A stretch of DNA of 64,000 nt, taken from contig NW_019091420.1 in assembly GCF_001949145.1 (NCBI RefSeq), forward strand, positions 1,104,429 through 1,168,428, written 5' to 3'. The stretch's first letter is position 1; every line of letters starts with the position of its first letter. The translations under genes were made by a program, and so were the position numbers. The DNA is from Acanthaster planci. Its lineage: Eukaryota > Echinodermata > Asteroidea > Valvatida > Acanthasteridae. The notes under the pieces were generated by a model. It worked only from the letters and a program-made list of their open reading frames with translations. It made no database searches and was not told the origin of the DNA. This document shows, one piece after another, positions 1-11,700 of this stretch.

Positions 1-216
1 ATTCAAGCGATCTAGATTTTTTTTGTGTGTGACTGTTGCAAGTTCTGGCAAAATTGTCGCTAAATTAAGTGTCCCCGATTTTGTGTAAAAGTTAATCAAC
101 TTTTTCAAAACTTCCAGACAAGCATCAATCACTTCAATTTTTTTTCTGGTCACTTAAGTGACAAATTGACCACAGTGTCGGGAAAAATAGCTCCTCAGAA
201 GTGCTGTGCGCTTTGG

Positions 217-222
217 TTTATT
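217..222 (-). terminator. TERT: TERT polyadenylation signal AATAAA
   Basis: The minus strand has AATAAA 91 nt after the TERT stop codon (313-315). Its spacing is normal for a short 3' UTR and it independently supports 313 as the gene end. Cleavage would fall roughly at 195-205. Confidence 0.6.
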
Positions 223-312
223 CTTTGTAGACTTTTTATCCTTGTACTGTGCCCGGGGACTGAGTGCACTTTCTATCTTACCTGGCTGTGGCGTGAGTGA
301 AGGGGTACTGGG

Positions 313-3300
313 TTAGGTTCTCATGGCCTTGAAGGCCTGTGGCAGGGCTGGCGTGCATGCTGTCACCAGGGCTATCATATCTGCTTGTGGCTGAGTAATG
401 AACAGTTGAGAAAGAACAATTTGGAAAGAACAGGTGAAATGTTGAAAAGTAATGCTTTGAAATAGTGGTTTATTTTATTCCTGCGCCAGCTGAATGCTGT
501 CTTTGTACGAATGCTGTGGTGAAGCCCACAACAGCGAATAAGCCTTTGTATTAGTGTTGTAATCAGCACAGTTAGATGGCCCGTGGTGGCTTCAATGACC
601 TGGATGCTGATCATGGAAACTGTAAGTCCAGACTTTTTGTGTATGGGGCATTTTTGTTTTACACAAATCTGGATTGCGATGAGTGATCCTGACGCTGGTT
701 CGCCATCCATGAAGCAGGTTCTGGAATTGGTGATCCGCCAGGTCACTGATTGCGATCTAGATCCATGTGAAAAAAAACAGGCCTGTGATGTGCATAACCC
801 AGCCTAGCCAATCAGACTTCTCTTAAGACAGAACTGTTACCCAAAAAAGCAGCTCATTCAGTGAGGTCACGTATCTCCAGATGCATGCCTTTGTTTTTTT
901 TTTCTCTTGCTTTTTTTATGTTCAAACGTGCTCCCACCGCCCCTGTAAAATATCACACCCAAGACAGATTGGCAGATATTTTTTAAACCCGCTCACCACG
1001 TGCTTGGAGACCTTCCTCTGTGTTTTCGTGATGAGTTTCAGGAGTCGTCTGTAGCTGCCTTGGTGCAGTTGCAGCTTCGTCTGGAAGGCTGTTAAACACA
1101 ACCTGAAAAAAAATAATAAATTCAAAAAAGATGAGATGAGATATGAAACCTGTTTGGTATGTCAGCTAAATAAGCAGTAATCTGTGGAACCCTATACTAT
1201 CTCAGAAAGCTGCTTGAAAACAGAGGCTCAGTTCTTTTCAGATCTTATTTTACTGCATCAAAATTTGTGACCTGATGAAAATTGCACTACAGAAACAGCA
1301 GAACTAAAGGTCGTTTTTTTCTGGATGCCTACATGTACATCTAACATTGTCACTGTGTGAATGGTTTTCGTAGTGATATAAAATATTCATCTTTCTATGA
1401 GATCAACTTTTGCTTTTAATATATGGGTCATTCCACGAAGTTCGGGCAGTTTGTGACGGCGTCCCTTGTTACATCGGTAACTTTTATTGCCCTTTATTTT
1501 CACATTACAACAGATTAAGTCATATTCAGCAAAGATGAAGCACACCACAACAAGAACCTAGCAAGATTTAGAACAATGTCAATTTAGAATCCACATGCAG
1601 GGAAAAAAGATGTTTATTTTCACTGATGTAACATGGGACGCCGTCACAAACTGTGCCCAAACTTCGTGGAATGACCCATGTATACAAGTTTTGAAAATGC
1701 AAAAACGGTTTGGGGGAGATTATCCAGAAAGATTGGAGTGTGTATCTTGAAAAGGGCATGTTTACACCAAGGAAATTACGCATATCCATACCACAATGTC
1801 CTTTGCGCCCATGTGCATATGTAAAAAAAAAAAAATATCCAAGACACACCTGAGAGAAATCCTTTCCTAATTGAGAATATGGACCCAATTAAGGACCTCT
1901 TATATTGGCAAAATGTCCAAGGGAGCCGTTGCAATAAAGATTATAGATGAATAGATGACAGATGTCAGGACATCTTTGATTATCTTAATATGAAACTGTA
2001 AGTGGGTGTGGAGACTGAAATTTCTGTCAACAACAGAGTTCTTTTACAGCCGACTTTTTTAATCAAAGAATAAATTTTACCCTTTATTTTTCTACTTTGC
2101 TTGATTAATAACCTTTGGTGGACGAGACTGACGTAATATTAAATATCCGGACAGTGAGTACAAACATAATGAGCAAATTTCTCTTCGTCAATGTGACTTC
2201 AAGGTAAAACTCATCACAATGCAATGACTCATACAGTGAATCTTTTGTCTCTTTCATCTCTCTCATCCATGATGGTCATTCACACTGAATATTAGCCAAG
2301 CAGTCTTGCACTTGCCATTGAAATGTCGGTGCAACTATTCCCGCATATCAAATGTACAGCACAAAATGGTAATAATGGTTGAAGAACGAAAATAACAATG
2401 CTTTGCCAATGGACTGCAGATCAGCTTTGGCGGCAGTCCATGTTTTGAGTTTCCTGGATTCCAAAGTTGATAATAACATTTGTAAAACATCCTAGCAGCA
2501 AGGGAAATAATGCTACAACTTCAGCATAACAAATCTGTAACCTTTGTGCAAGAGCGCAAGTGTGAATATCTTGACCCAGTTCCATAGAGCTAAGCGCCTT
2601 GCTAACCACAAAAAAATTTCCACTTAGGAAAAAAAAAAGACGACCGGGTTACCGGCCAAAAATGCCATTTCGGTGTACAGTGCCGGTAGCTGGTTTCCTA
2701 CTGATTTTTCTGCTCAGCATGTGAAAATGTTCGGCAGTACATGTATTTCCTGCTTGGTGGTTCTTTGGAATTGACCCCAGCTACTAGTAACCGTTCGTTC
2801 CCTGGGAGGGTTTTATTGATGATGGAATTCAAAACAAAAACTCAGGTTTTTACCACTTTGTTTCAGATTTTCTGAGTGGGCATCCTAACCTGTGCAGCTT
2901 GTCAGTCAGTCTGAATAGAACACCTAAGGGAAAGAAAGACCATTGGACTTCAGGACAAATACTGGTCCAGTAATGCAGAAGAGTGTAAAATACCTGCCAT
3001 CAGTCTCTCTATATGAAACCTTTCTGGAAAGCGATATGGTTCTGAATTTCTTTGCCCCTGTAGACCAATTGTGCCCGCTGAGTCTCGTGACCTAGAGTGG
3101 GTGTCACTCCCATAGCAAAGTGTGTTTTGCTGTTTTCACGAAGAGGCGCATTTAACTCTGGAAATGTGTGCCAATGTAACAATTTTACACCTGGCACGTG
3201 CTATAGCAAAATAGCACACATTTTTGTGAGTAGACAAAAGTCGCACCAATTTTAGCATTTTCACAAAGGGGGCGAATTTGTTTGTTTACAAAATAAACAA

Positions 3301-5792
3301 TTTTAATTGACTTCAATAGATATTTTTTGGCAGTTCTGTGTCCTTTATGATCCCCTCTTTCATGGAGTATCATTGGTTAAAAGTCAAAGGAGTCCTAAAT
3401 ATTGGGAAAATAAGCATTTGAGTAAGAGACCAACTTCAAATATGATTTTCTCAAAAAGTCTTATTCTGGCGATATCAAACAAATCTATCCATTCATGAAA
3501 AGGGCAGACAATTTCATACCCTCTATAGGTCACCTGACTTACTGGCTACGATCGGTCAATTGCTTGTGGGCAAAATCTTGTCTTTCCTGGTACAAATGCA
3601 CCAATTCCAAATCTAAAGCGATAAATAGCATTCACACACTAACAGCAAAATACATCATGCTTCCATAGCCCCTTGTGGCTAGCTTCGACACATTGCCCCC
3701 TTTGCTTCAGGCATGGAATCCATGAGATGCGTGCATCTGGCAACGGAAGTTGGCATACCAGTATTAATGATTTAGTGCCTGAGTAAAATGGCTAAGATGG
3801 TAATGAAGGTAACAGTACTGACGGCAGTGGCACGTCAGTCGCTGACGTCGGTCATCAGTCACCCTCATTAGTCACGTAAAATCATGTCCCCCCCTCCACT
3901 GAGCTATGAGTGTCAGGTTGGCGTAGTGGTTCTCTCCTCGCCTTTCACCTCCGCGGCCCGGGTTCAATTCCCGGTTTGATCCACATGTATGGATTGGGTT
4001 TTCATTCCCTCTCCAATTCCGTAAGTTTTAACGAGAATATTCTTCTGGGATTTTTCTCCCACCTCTGACACTGTAACTGCTTCTCACTGTCTCCATGATG
4101 AGCTACGGTGCCCAGGGCACTTTTGAGGAATTCTTGGTTTCATTCCCAGAAATACTTAACACCCTCACCCAGAAGCCTCCTTGGCGCACTAGTACCCGTC
4201 TTGCAGTTGTGAGGGAGAACTCGCAGCAGACTGTGAAATCTGAACGCAGACATCAACAGCAGTTCGTAGCAATTCCTCCTGATTGTGGGATGAATATTGA
4301 CCTGCAAAATTTTTTTTAAAAATAACACTGCATTTCTACAGGATGCTTCTTCGACATTCGATTTGAAATACCAGAGAAATATGCAGATGGAAACCAAATT
4401 TTCAGGAAAAACATTACTACGTTTACACCATATCTGTGTAACAAGAAATTCACAAACAAAATTTCTGAAATTCAATTCTTTGTGAAGTTCTAATAAAATA
4501 AAGGCACACACTGACTTCCTTTATTCTAGCTTTGCAGTACTTTGCACTCTGCATGCTTAGTTCAAAGTGACAAAGAAGTCAAGACAAAAGTCCTCCTGAA
4601 TTAAAAACTGGCGTCAGCAGTCTTGTATAAATTGAGTCCTAGCCAAAAGATCAAGGTGAGTACCCTGCCCTATGCACTTGTAAACCAGCACTAAATGCTT
4701 GAGGTACATAAATGTCGACCCCAAGGGAAACTGTTGCTGGGTAACACAGCGTACCCTTCATAGAAGCTTACCTCTGGGTCAAGAAAGAAACCAACACACT
4801 TGGCCTGCAGAGCCCTGGAATGGAAGAGGACAAAAAATCAAGAGAGAAATAGATTTCAAGCAAGAGAGCAAAGCATTAGAAACGTTAATGAATAATAGAA
4901 ATCTAGAAATGTAAAAAGGAAAAAACCTGGTAACCACTGCTTGAAGGCTACAGTGACCTAAAATATACACCTCAAAAAGGTTCGAGGGTGTAGCATTTCG
5001 ATCTCAGTGGAATATTTCTCAAAGGCAATACAACAGAGGCTTTAAAGCACCTTTCATGGTAGTTACCGTGCAATCAAACGAAGTATTTTTGAGACCATTT
5101 TTTGACTGAATGAGCACAAAAACCTGCAATACCTGCATGTGAATCGGCACATGTCTAACCATGAGTGCATGACAAAAACATTATCCTGGTATCTTAAACC
5201 AACAATAAGGTTTTATCTTCCCGTTCCTTTTTTAATACAGCAAAGTGTCTAAAGTCCATTGGAACATTTCAATGAAATAAGCTTTCAACGGTCCCTATCA
5301 ATTTCTCAATTTCAGATATTTACTATGGCAGCACAACATTTTTTTTTTAATTTGTAGTCTCATGCAATGCATATCCTTTGTCACAGTGCATTTGCTAAAA
5401 GAGAACAAACAGGCAGGACAAACAGACTTTGTTATGTCCTGTCCAGTTTTGTTCCCTGGATATCCCAGTGTGTGTGGAGGTGTGCAATAATGCACCCAAA
5501 GAAAGTCAGATCGTTACTTAAAATTTCTGTCACACTGGTTGGGTCTATACCTGTGGTGGCCATTGCTATTTTAAACCTACTGTAAAAGTTTTGTACCCTG
5601 GACATCCCAGTGTGTGTGGAGGTGTGCAATAATGCACCCAAAGAAATTCAGATCAGTACTTCAAATTTCTATCACACTGGTTGGGTTTATACCTGTGGTG
5701 GCCATGGATATTTCAAACCTACTGTAAAAGCTTGGCCTTGACTTTACTGATGACGGCCCCGGAGCTGTCCACAGTCAGAGTATACCGTATGC
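313..5792 (-). CDS. TERT: TERT C-terminal extension (thumb), coding exons 21-27
   Basis: Exons 5723-5792, 4772-4814, 4196-4301, 2994-3023, 2890-2923, 997-1102 and 313-390. Exon 21 starts SIRYTLTVDSSGAVISKVKA and exon 22 has AKCVGFFLDPE; together they match the human stretch from SIRASLTF to KCHSLFLDL in length as well as sequence. Exon 23 has ELLLMSAFRFHSLLRVLP, matching KILLLQAYRFHACVLQLP. Exons 24 (30 nt) and 25 (34 nt) are supported by splice sites, matching phases and weak similarity only. Exon 26 has LCLTAFQTKLQLH and exon 27 ends TPALPQAFKAMRT then stop, close to human NPALPSDFKTILD. The thumb is more divergent and shorter than in vertebrates. Confidence 0.85.
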
Positions 5793-8700
5793 CTGGCATA
5801 AACAAAAAGCAATCAATCAGGTATAATGGAAACATCTGTACGATTTTTTCCTTGCATCAAGATGACATGGCTGCAGTTCGGTCCATCATGAGTCCAGTCA
5901 CGAGTCCTTTCCCAGGTCCCATCTGAAGAGCAGTCACAAGTGACAAGGTGAAAAGTGACAAGGAATGCTTTTGTCGGGGTTCGTGTTCTTAACCTGTGAC
6001 TGGACTACTTGTGACGGACAGTGGACTTGCAGGGACTTGTGATGGACCCAACTACATAGGCCTACTGCAAATGCACAGGAACAAGAAACTTGATTACTGC
6101 TTTATATTCAGGTGAAGCTTCCAACGTGCAACAACGGTTTCTTACAAGCAACATCACAGTGAGCTGCAGAACCTGGTGCTATACTAAATGTACCTCAAAT
6201 GAGACAAAAGGTGTGTTTCGGTTTGCATGAAACAAACACTGCTTCTAATTATTACAAATGTGAACAGATGCAAAGGTCAAAATCGCTCGCAAACATAAAA
6301 GGCAAATGTGTTCAAGCAATGATCAACAACCAAAACAGTTACCGGGTACGACACTCAAAAACACCCAAGCCAGTGCATGCATAAGAGAGCAGGTGGTTTG
6401 TTGGTCCCCACTTTATTATGTCAAGTTTGACTAAATTCTCAACACTTCTCCCCTTTTTTCCTACATTTAAAACAAACATGTCTTTTCCTTGGGCACATAA
6501 CACTTTTGACAACGTGTATCTCATTTCAACAAGTATACTTACTTATTTTTTAAATTTCAGGGTTTTAATTTGAGGAGAAAAAATATTACCAGGGAAAGAA
6601 CAATATTAGAGAAAATATTGTAAAGGAATAGTTGACAATAAACAACGGCCAACAGGTGGACAGACTGACAGACAAGCAGATTGACAGGTGAGTAGCGGGA
6701 TTACTTACTAACATCCTTGTACCGGGTGAAGTCGTTGCACACTTCCAGCGTCTTTGTGTTGAACAAAAGCCCACACCACGGAAACATGTCTGTAAGGAAG
6801 GAGGGAAATCACCTGGCCATCGCTCCAAGGGAATGAATATCGTCAATTAATAAGCAGGTGTAATGTTTAGATCAAGGAGAGCTTTTTCATCCTTGTAGGG
6901 TCTTTTATCCCACAAGGAATTCTTCTCAGAAAGGAAGATTCTGCTGAGATCCAAACCTCATACCCCAGAACCCTTTGCAATGCACATATTTCAAGTCCCT
7001 TCGGTCTATTGGTAGTTGGGTCATTCCATGAAGTTGGGGCACAATTTGTGACAGTGTCCATTGTTACATGGGTTCCGTAAAAATGAACAGCTATTTCCCT
7101 GCCTGTGGATTTCAAATTGACATTGTTATACATCTTGCAAGACTGAATACAGGGGGGTGTGTTATTTTGACAGAGTAAACGACCTACTCTTCAGGTCATG
7201 GAAGACGGTAAAAGTTACCCACGTAACAAGGACGTCGTCACAAATTGTGCCCCAACCTCATGGAATGACCCAGTTAGCAGCGGCTAACTGTTTCTGTCTT
7301 ACAGAAGCCTCGATAAAAAGCTCACCTTAACTCAAGAAGCATCATATCTAATCCCACCCCTTATTTTAGGCCCTCAAGGATGGATTAAAACAAGCCTTGC
7401 ATGACAAACAACATTTTAAAATTAGTCTTTGAGTTTCTAGAATCCTGCTACTGGGGAAAAAAGAAAGTCTGGGCTTGTTTAGAAGAGATCATCCAACAAA
7501 AAAACAGACGGAATGTTTTGACCGTTACCTGATGGGCCGACGCTCTGGACTTGACGACCGTCAAACACAAAAGGGAAATTGGTCAGTGTCTTTGTTGGAT
7601 TGGTCTGGCAACCGTACTCTGGTAGACCTGAGGAAGGGATCAGGGAGTACACTGTTTTCAAAAGACGGAAAGATTTATAGCATTTTCCAATGGCAGGAAC
7701 CAACCGAACAAAGCAACTTCATAAAAGTGGGAAAACATTTCTTGGAATTTATTGAATTTCATGAGAGATTTTCAACAGATCCTTGGTTTGCCATCTTAGT
7801 GCAGTGCGTGTTACCAGGAAAACCTCATCCATTGAGTGTAAGTACCAGACGCAAAATGCCATTGTTTTGGATCTTCTATAAAGAGAATACAGCACAAGAC
7901 CAAAAGATACCATTTAATAATACTCTGAGGAAAGATTCCGCTTTCTCGAGATTCGGTGTCACAAGCAAGAAATCATCCAGCAGTCGCATCATCAACTGCA
8001 GAGAACAAAACCAAAATGATGCAATGTCAATTGTGAGCTGACCAATGCCAGGAAGGAGATTATCCCTGAAGTTTTGAAATTTTTTTTTTGTATCTGCTTG
8101 ACTAAAGAGTGACCCGTTTTGATTCAAACTCTGAATCCAATTCCTTTGGCTGGCATCTCACTTGAAACATAATCAAAAGAAGATGCTAGATCAAATTTGT
8201 CTTTGTAATGTTTATGAAACAAATTGTCATTTTACCCTGGTATCAAAAAAGCACATCTACAATTGCTGTCACTTGCATACAGTAACATGCCAATACTACA
8301 AACAACCACCAATGGAGATGTAGTTGAGTCTTATTTATCACCAAATATTGAGCAACTGGTTTGGAGTACAACAAAACACTGGCAGAGAACAGAAAATGAT
8401 AACTGTTTGGAAGAAAAAATTTAAACCTGGGCCTTTGACCACATAAAAATACTTTTTCATTAAACTTTGGGTGAAAGGTGCTTGACAAGTACTTAGCGGG
8501 TACTTTCTGAAACCTAGCAGCCTAGTTCACGCAAGATTCTGATAGTCCAAAATCTTAGTATTCACAATAATTTATCCCTGAAGTTTTATCCATCCAAATA
8601 ACGGCAGTAGAGTGGGTACTTATGGAGCACTTGGCTACAACTGTGAACTGGCAGGTAAAGATTTAACTACCACATCTACCTCGTCTTGTGTCATTGGAGG

Positions 8701-11700
8701 CAGGCATCTGGTTTCCATGGCAGCATAGAAGAAGTTGCAGAGCAAGGAGGAGACGGTGGAACCTTGAGGAATTCCCTTCTGCCTCAGGAAATGCCGGCCC
8801 CCAAACTGGATACAAAGGAAAAAAGAAAAAAAAAAAACACCAAAAAACACAAGCTTTAAGGCCAGTTCACAAAAACTAAGCAAATTTGACATACTAAAAT
8901 GTTTCCAAATAGGTCACTTAGGAGACATTTTGTGGTAATTTTTTCAACATTAGGGAGACATCGGTCATAGGGGAGACATTTCAATGCCTCCCTAATGCTC
9001 CAACTACCAAAAGGAGGAAAGTTTTTAGTGTCCACATTTTGAGAGATGATAGATTAGGGTCTGAAAGGAAAACATGCAAAGTTTGGTTAAGATCGGATTA
9101 GGGAATATTGAATTATGGGACGGTAAAGTTTGAAAAATTCCTATGGGAATGTCTCCCAAGTGACCCATTTTCGGTAATGTAAATTATTATTATCATTAGT
9201 ATTTTATTCATGCCAACACTGTACATTACAAAGGGATAGGCATTGGAAGGACAAAAGTAATAAAAATCACTGTGGTCAAAGGACATGTCTCCCCACACCT
9301 AGCCATGAGATAAAAACTAAACAAATATATGCATGTGCAAATAAGTGACCCAACACATCAAAATCAGGAATGCCTCACATTGACCTTTTGAGATATGTGC
9401 ATGGCTAGACAGAGAATTTCATAAGCTTTCAAATGGTACATATTACAAGTGTGTGGCATCTTTGGTTCTCCAGTTATGATCTGATGAACATGACAAGTCA
9501 TATGAAAGCTTCTTTCTGACCATGCACATGTACATATGGGGTATCTCAAAAGTGAATTTGAAACTTATTCCTGATTTTGATGTGCTGGGTCACATATACA
9601 CCTGTGTATAAAATCGACATTTGACAGTTAATAAAAAACAGCAGTAATGAATAATTAATAAGGGTAACCCAAAATGTAAGACATAAAACATATAAGTATC
9701 AAAACAATAACTGACTGAATCTAAGACAAAACTGTACAGATGATGACATTACGAACATATTCAGGGAGATTAGACCATAAACGAGGAAACAGATGAAAAC
9801 ATGTTTGCACTTGAGTTGAAACGTGCAAATATTTGATCAGATATCACAAAAATCACACAATCGTACATGCTTGTTCTCACATGTGACATGGCCTCTTCCT
9901 AACTGGCATTTCATACTTTCCTCAATTTCGAACACAAAGACAAACTTCACGTCAATATTCCCAAGAAAAAAAACACGGAATCAGATTGGGGCCGATCAGC
10001 ATTTTGGCCTGGGTGGGGTTCGAATCCCTGTCGCAGAGATGTGAAGTTGAAGGAAGTACCCCAACACAGGCCTAACTCCCTGGGTAAAGCTGTACCTGTT
10101 TCATATGTACGGACATTCCTTTGCTGGGGACAATGCTCCATTTCCTCCCACTATATGATAACTCCTCCGAGCTGGATTTTGGGGGATAATTTCCTGAATT
10201 ATTCCTCCTGGATCTCCCATGGACATTCCTAGCCTCAAAATACCTCTAAATCTTATTGTCAGTGAAGGGAAACACGTACTGTGTGGACGTGTGAGCGAGT
10301 CCATACATCTCCCCACCCTGCTGTATGTAGACCTCTTTTGTTTGTTTGAAACATTTGTGTATACAAACGCAACACACTGTTCCCCCCCCCACACACACAA
10401 AAATATACAATTTAGTCCCTTGGGACACAGTTCAACAATATGGAGGTGCATTCAACAGTCAGTCCTGTTAGAGATAAAAAGCCCAGACTCTCTCAGAGAT
10501 CACCGCGGGGGGCCACTCTCAGTTCCTGTCAAAGTATCCCAGAGAAGGACACTCAGGAAACCCGACTGATAAGCTGGGAATGTTCACACTATGACTTCCT
10601 GATACACAGGACAATGAGCACAAAGGGGTTGTCAGTTCCAATTGGCTACTGATGCTCACTGTTTCCTCTACCTTTGGCACTGTCGCGAGTCCCGTTGATG
10701 ATAGTGAGCCACTGACTGGCTGACCCGCTGCTTACATAGGGAAGTGCATGCAAAAATAATTTTCGGTGCCACGCAGGTATGTACTCTCTTGTTGGCATTG
10801 TGGAGGACCATTGGTGTCCTAAGGTAACTTTAATTTGGTGAGATTAAAAGTGATGGTTCTGCGTCCAACCACTCAGTGGTGCTAGCTTACATTATACATA
10901 TACGTGTACTGCCATGCTGTTAACGATAAATTTACATCCTGTGTGATATTGTTTTTTCATCGTATTTACAGCTGTTGGTTTCATGTGTTGTGTTTTTCAA
11001 GCATTTTGCTTGGTTGATACTGGTAGTTTTGTTCTTTACTCTTACGAATCTGAACAAGCATCGTTTCAAGCGAATTTGTTTTTTTTAATAAACCTGTGTG
11101 AATGATGGTGACAGACACAGGTCTTCGGGTAGTGGTATTCACTCTCTTGTCTTGTTTTCAAAATCTTGGGGAGACAGGTTGACAGCTGGAACATGGATAA
11201 TGATGGTATTGAAAATGAACCAGGCCGTGAGGTCAAGGCAGGTCAACCTGATGGTCAAAATGGACTGCCGACTCTAGGCAAGAAATGGACGCTCTGGATG
11301 GATATCAAGCAAGGAGGTTGCCTCGGTGAGCAGGGCGTGGTAGGGTACTGCATGGATGTTGCCGTGCACTCTGACGGCAGCATCATCATCGCCGACACGG
11401 AAGGCAACAGGCTGATCAAGCTGGGGCCCTCAGGGGATCAGCTCCGATGGGTCCACCCAGAGGCTGACCAGCCGGGCTGCATAGACAACCCAACCGGCGT
11501 GGCGGTCAATGCAGATGATCAGCTGCTCGTGCTGGATGACAACACCTCCCTTAAGATCCTGAGCCAGGAGGGGGAACTGGTCCAGCAGTTCACGCCCTTG
11601 ATGGAGTCTGGAGGTGTCCCATCGTGCATTGCAGTGGATGGCCAATGTCAGATAGCCATTGGTGACGAAGAGAACGATGTCATCATGCTTTTCACCCCCA

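Noticed and set aside
3534-3577. Possible TERT exon between 4196 and 1102
   Set aside because: Splice sites and phase are possible but the peptide has no similarity; the pair 2994-3023 and 2890-2923 fits better.
5133-5154. Possible TERT micro-exon NMCRFTC
   Set aside because: It resembled human NMRRKLF, but the exon 5723-5792 joins directly to 4772-4814 with correct phase and exact length, so this is not needed.
7475-8041. Plus-strand open frame of 188 codons
   Set aside because: It is the reverse of the TERT motif C and D exons; no homology and no start context. A shadow frame.
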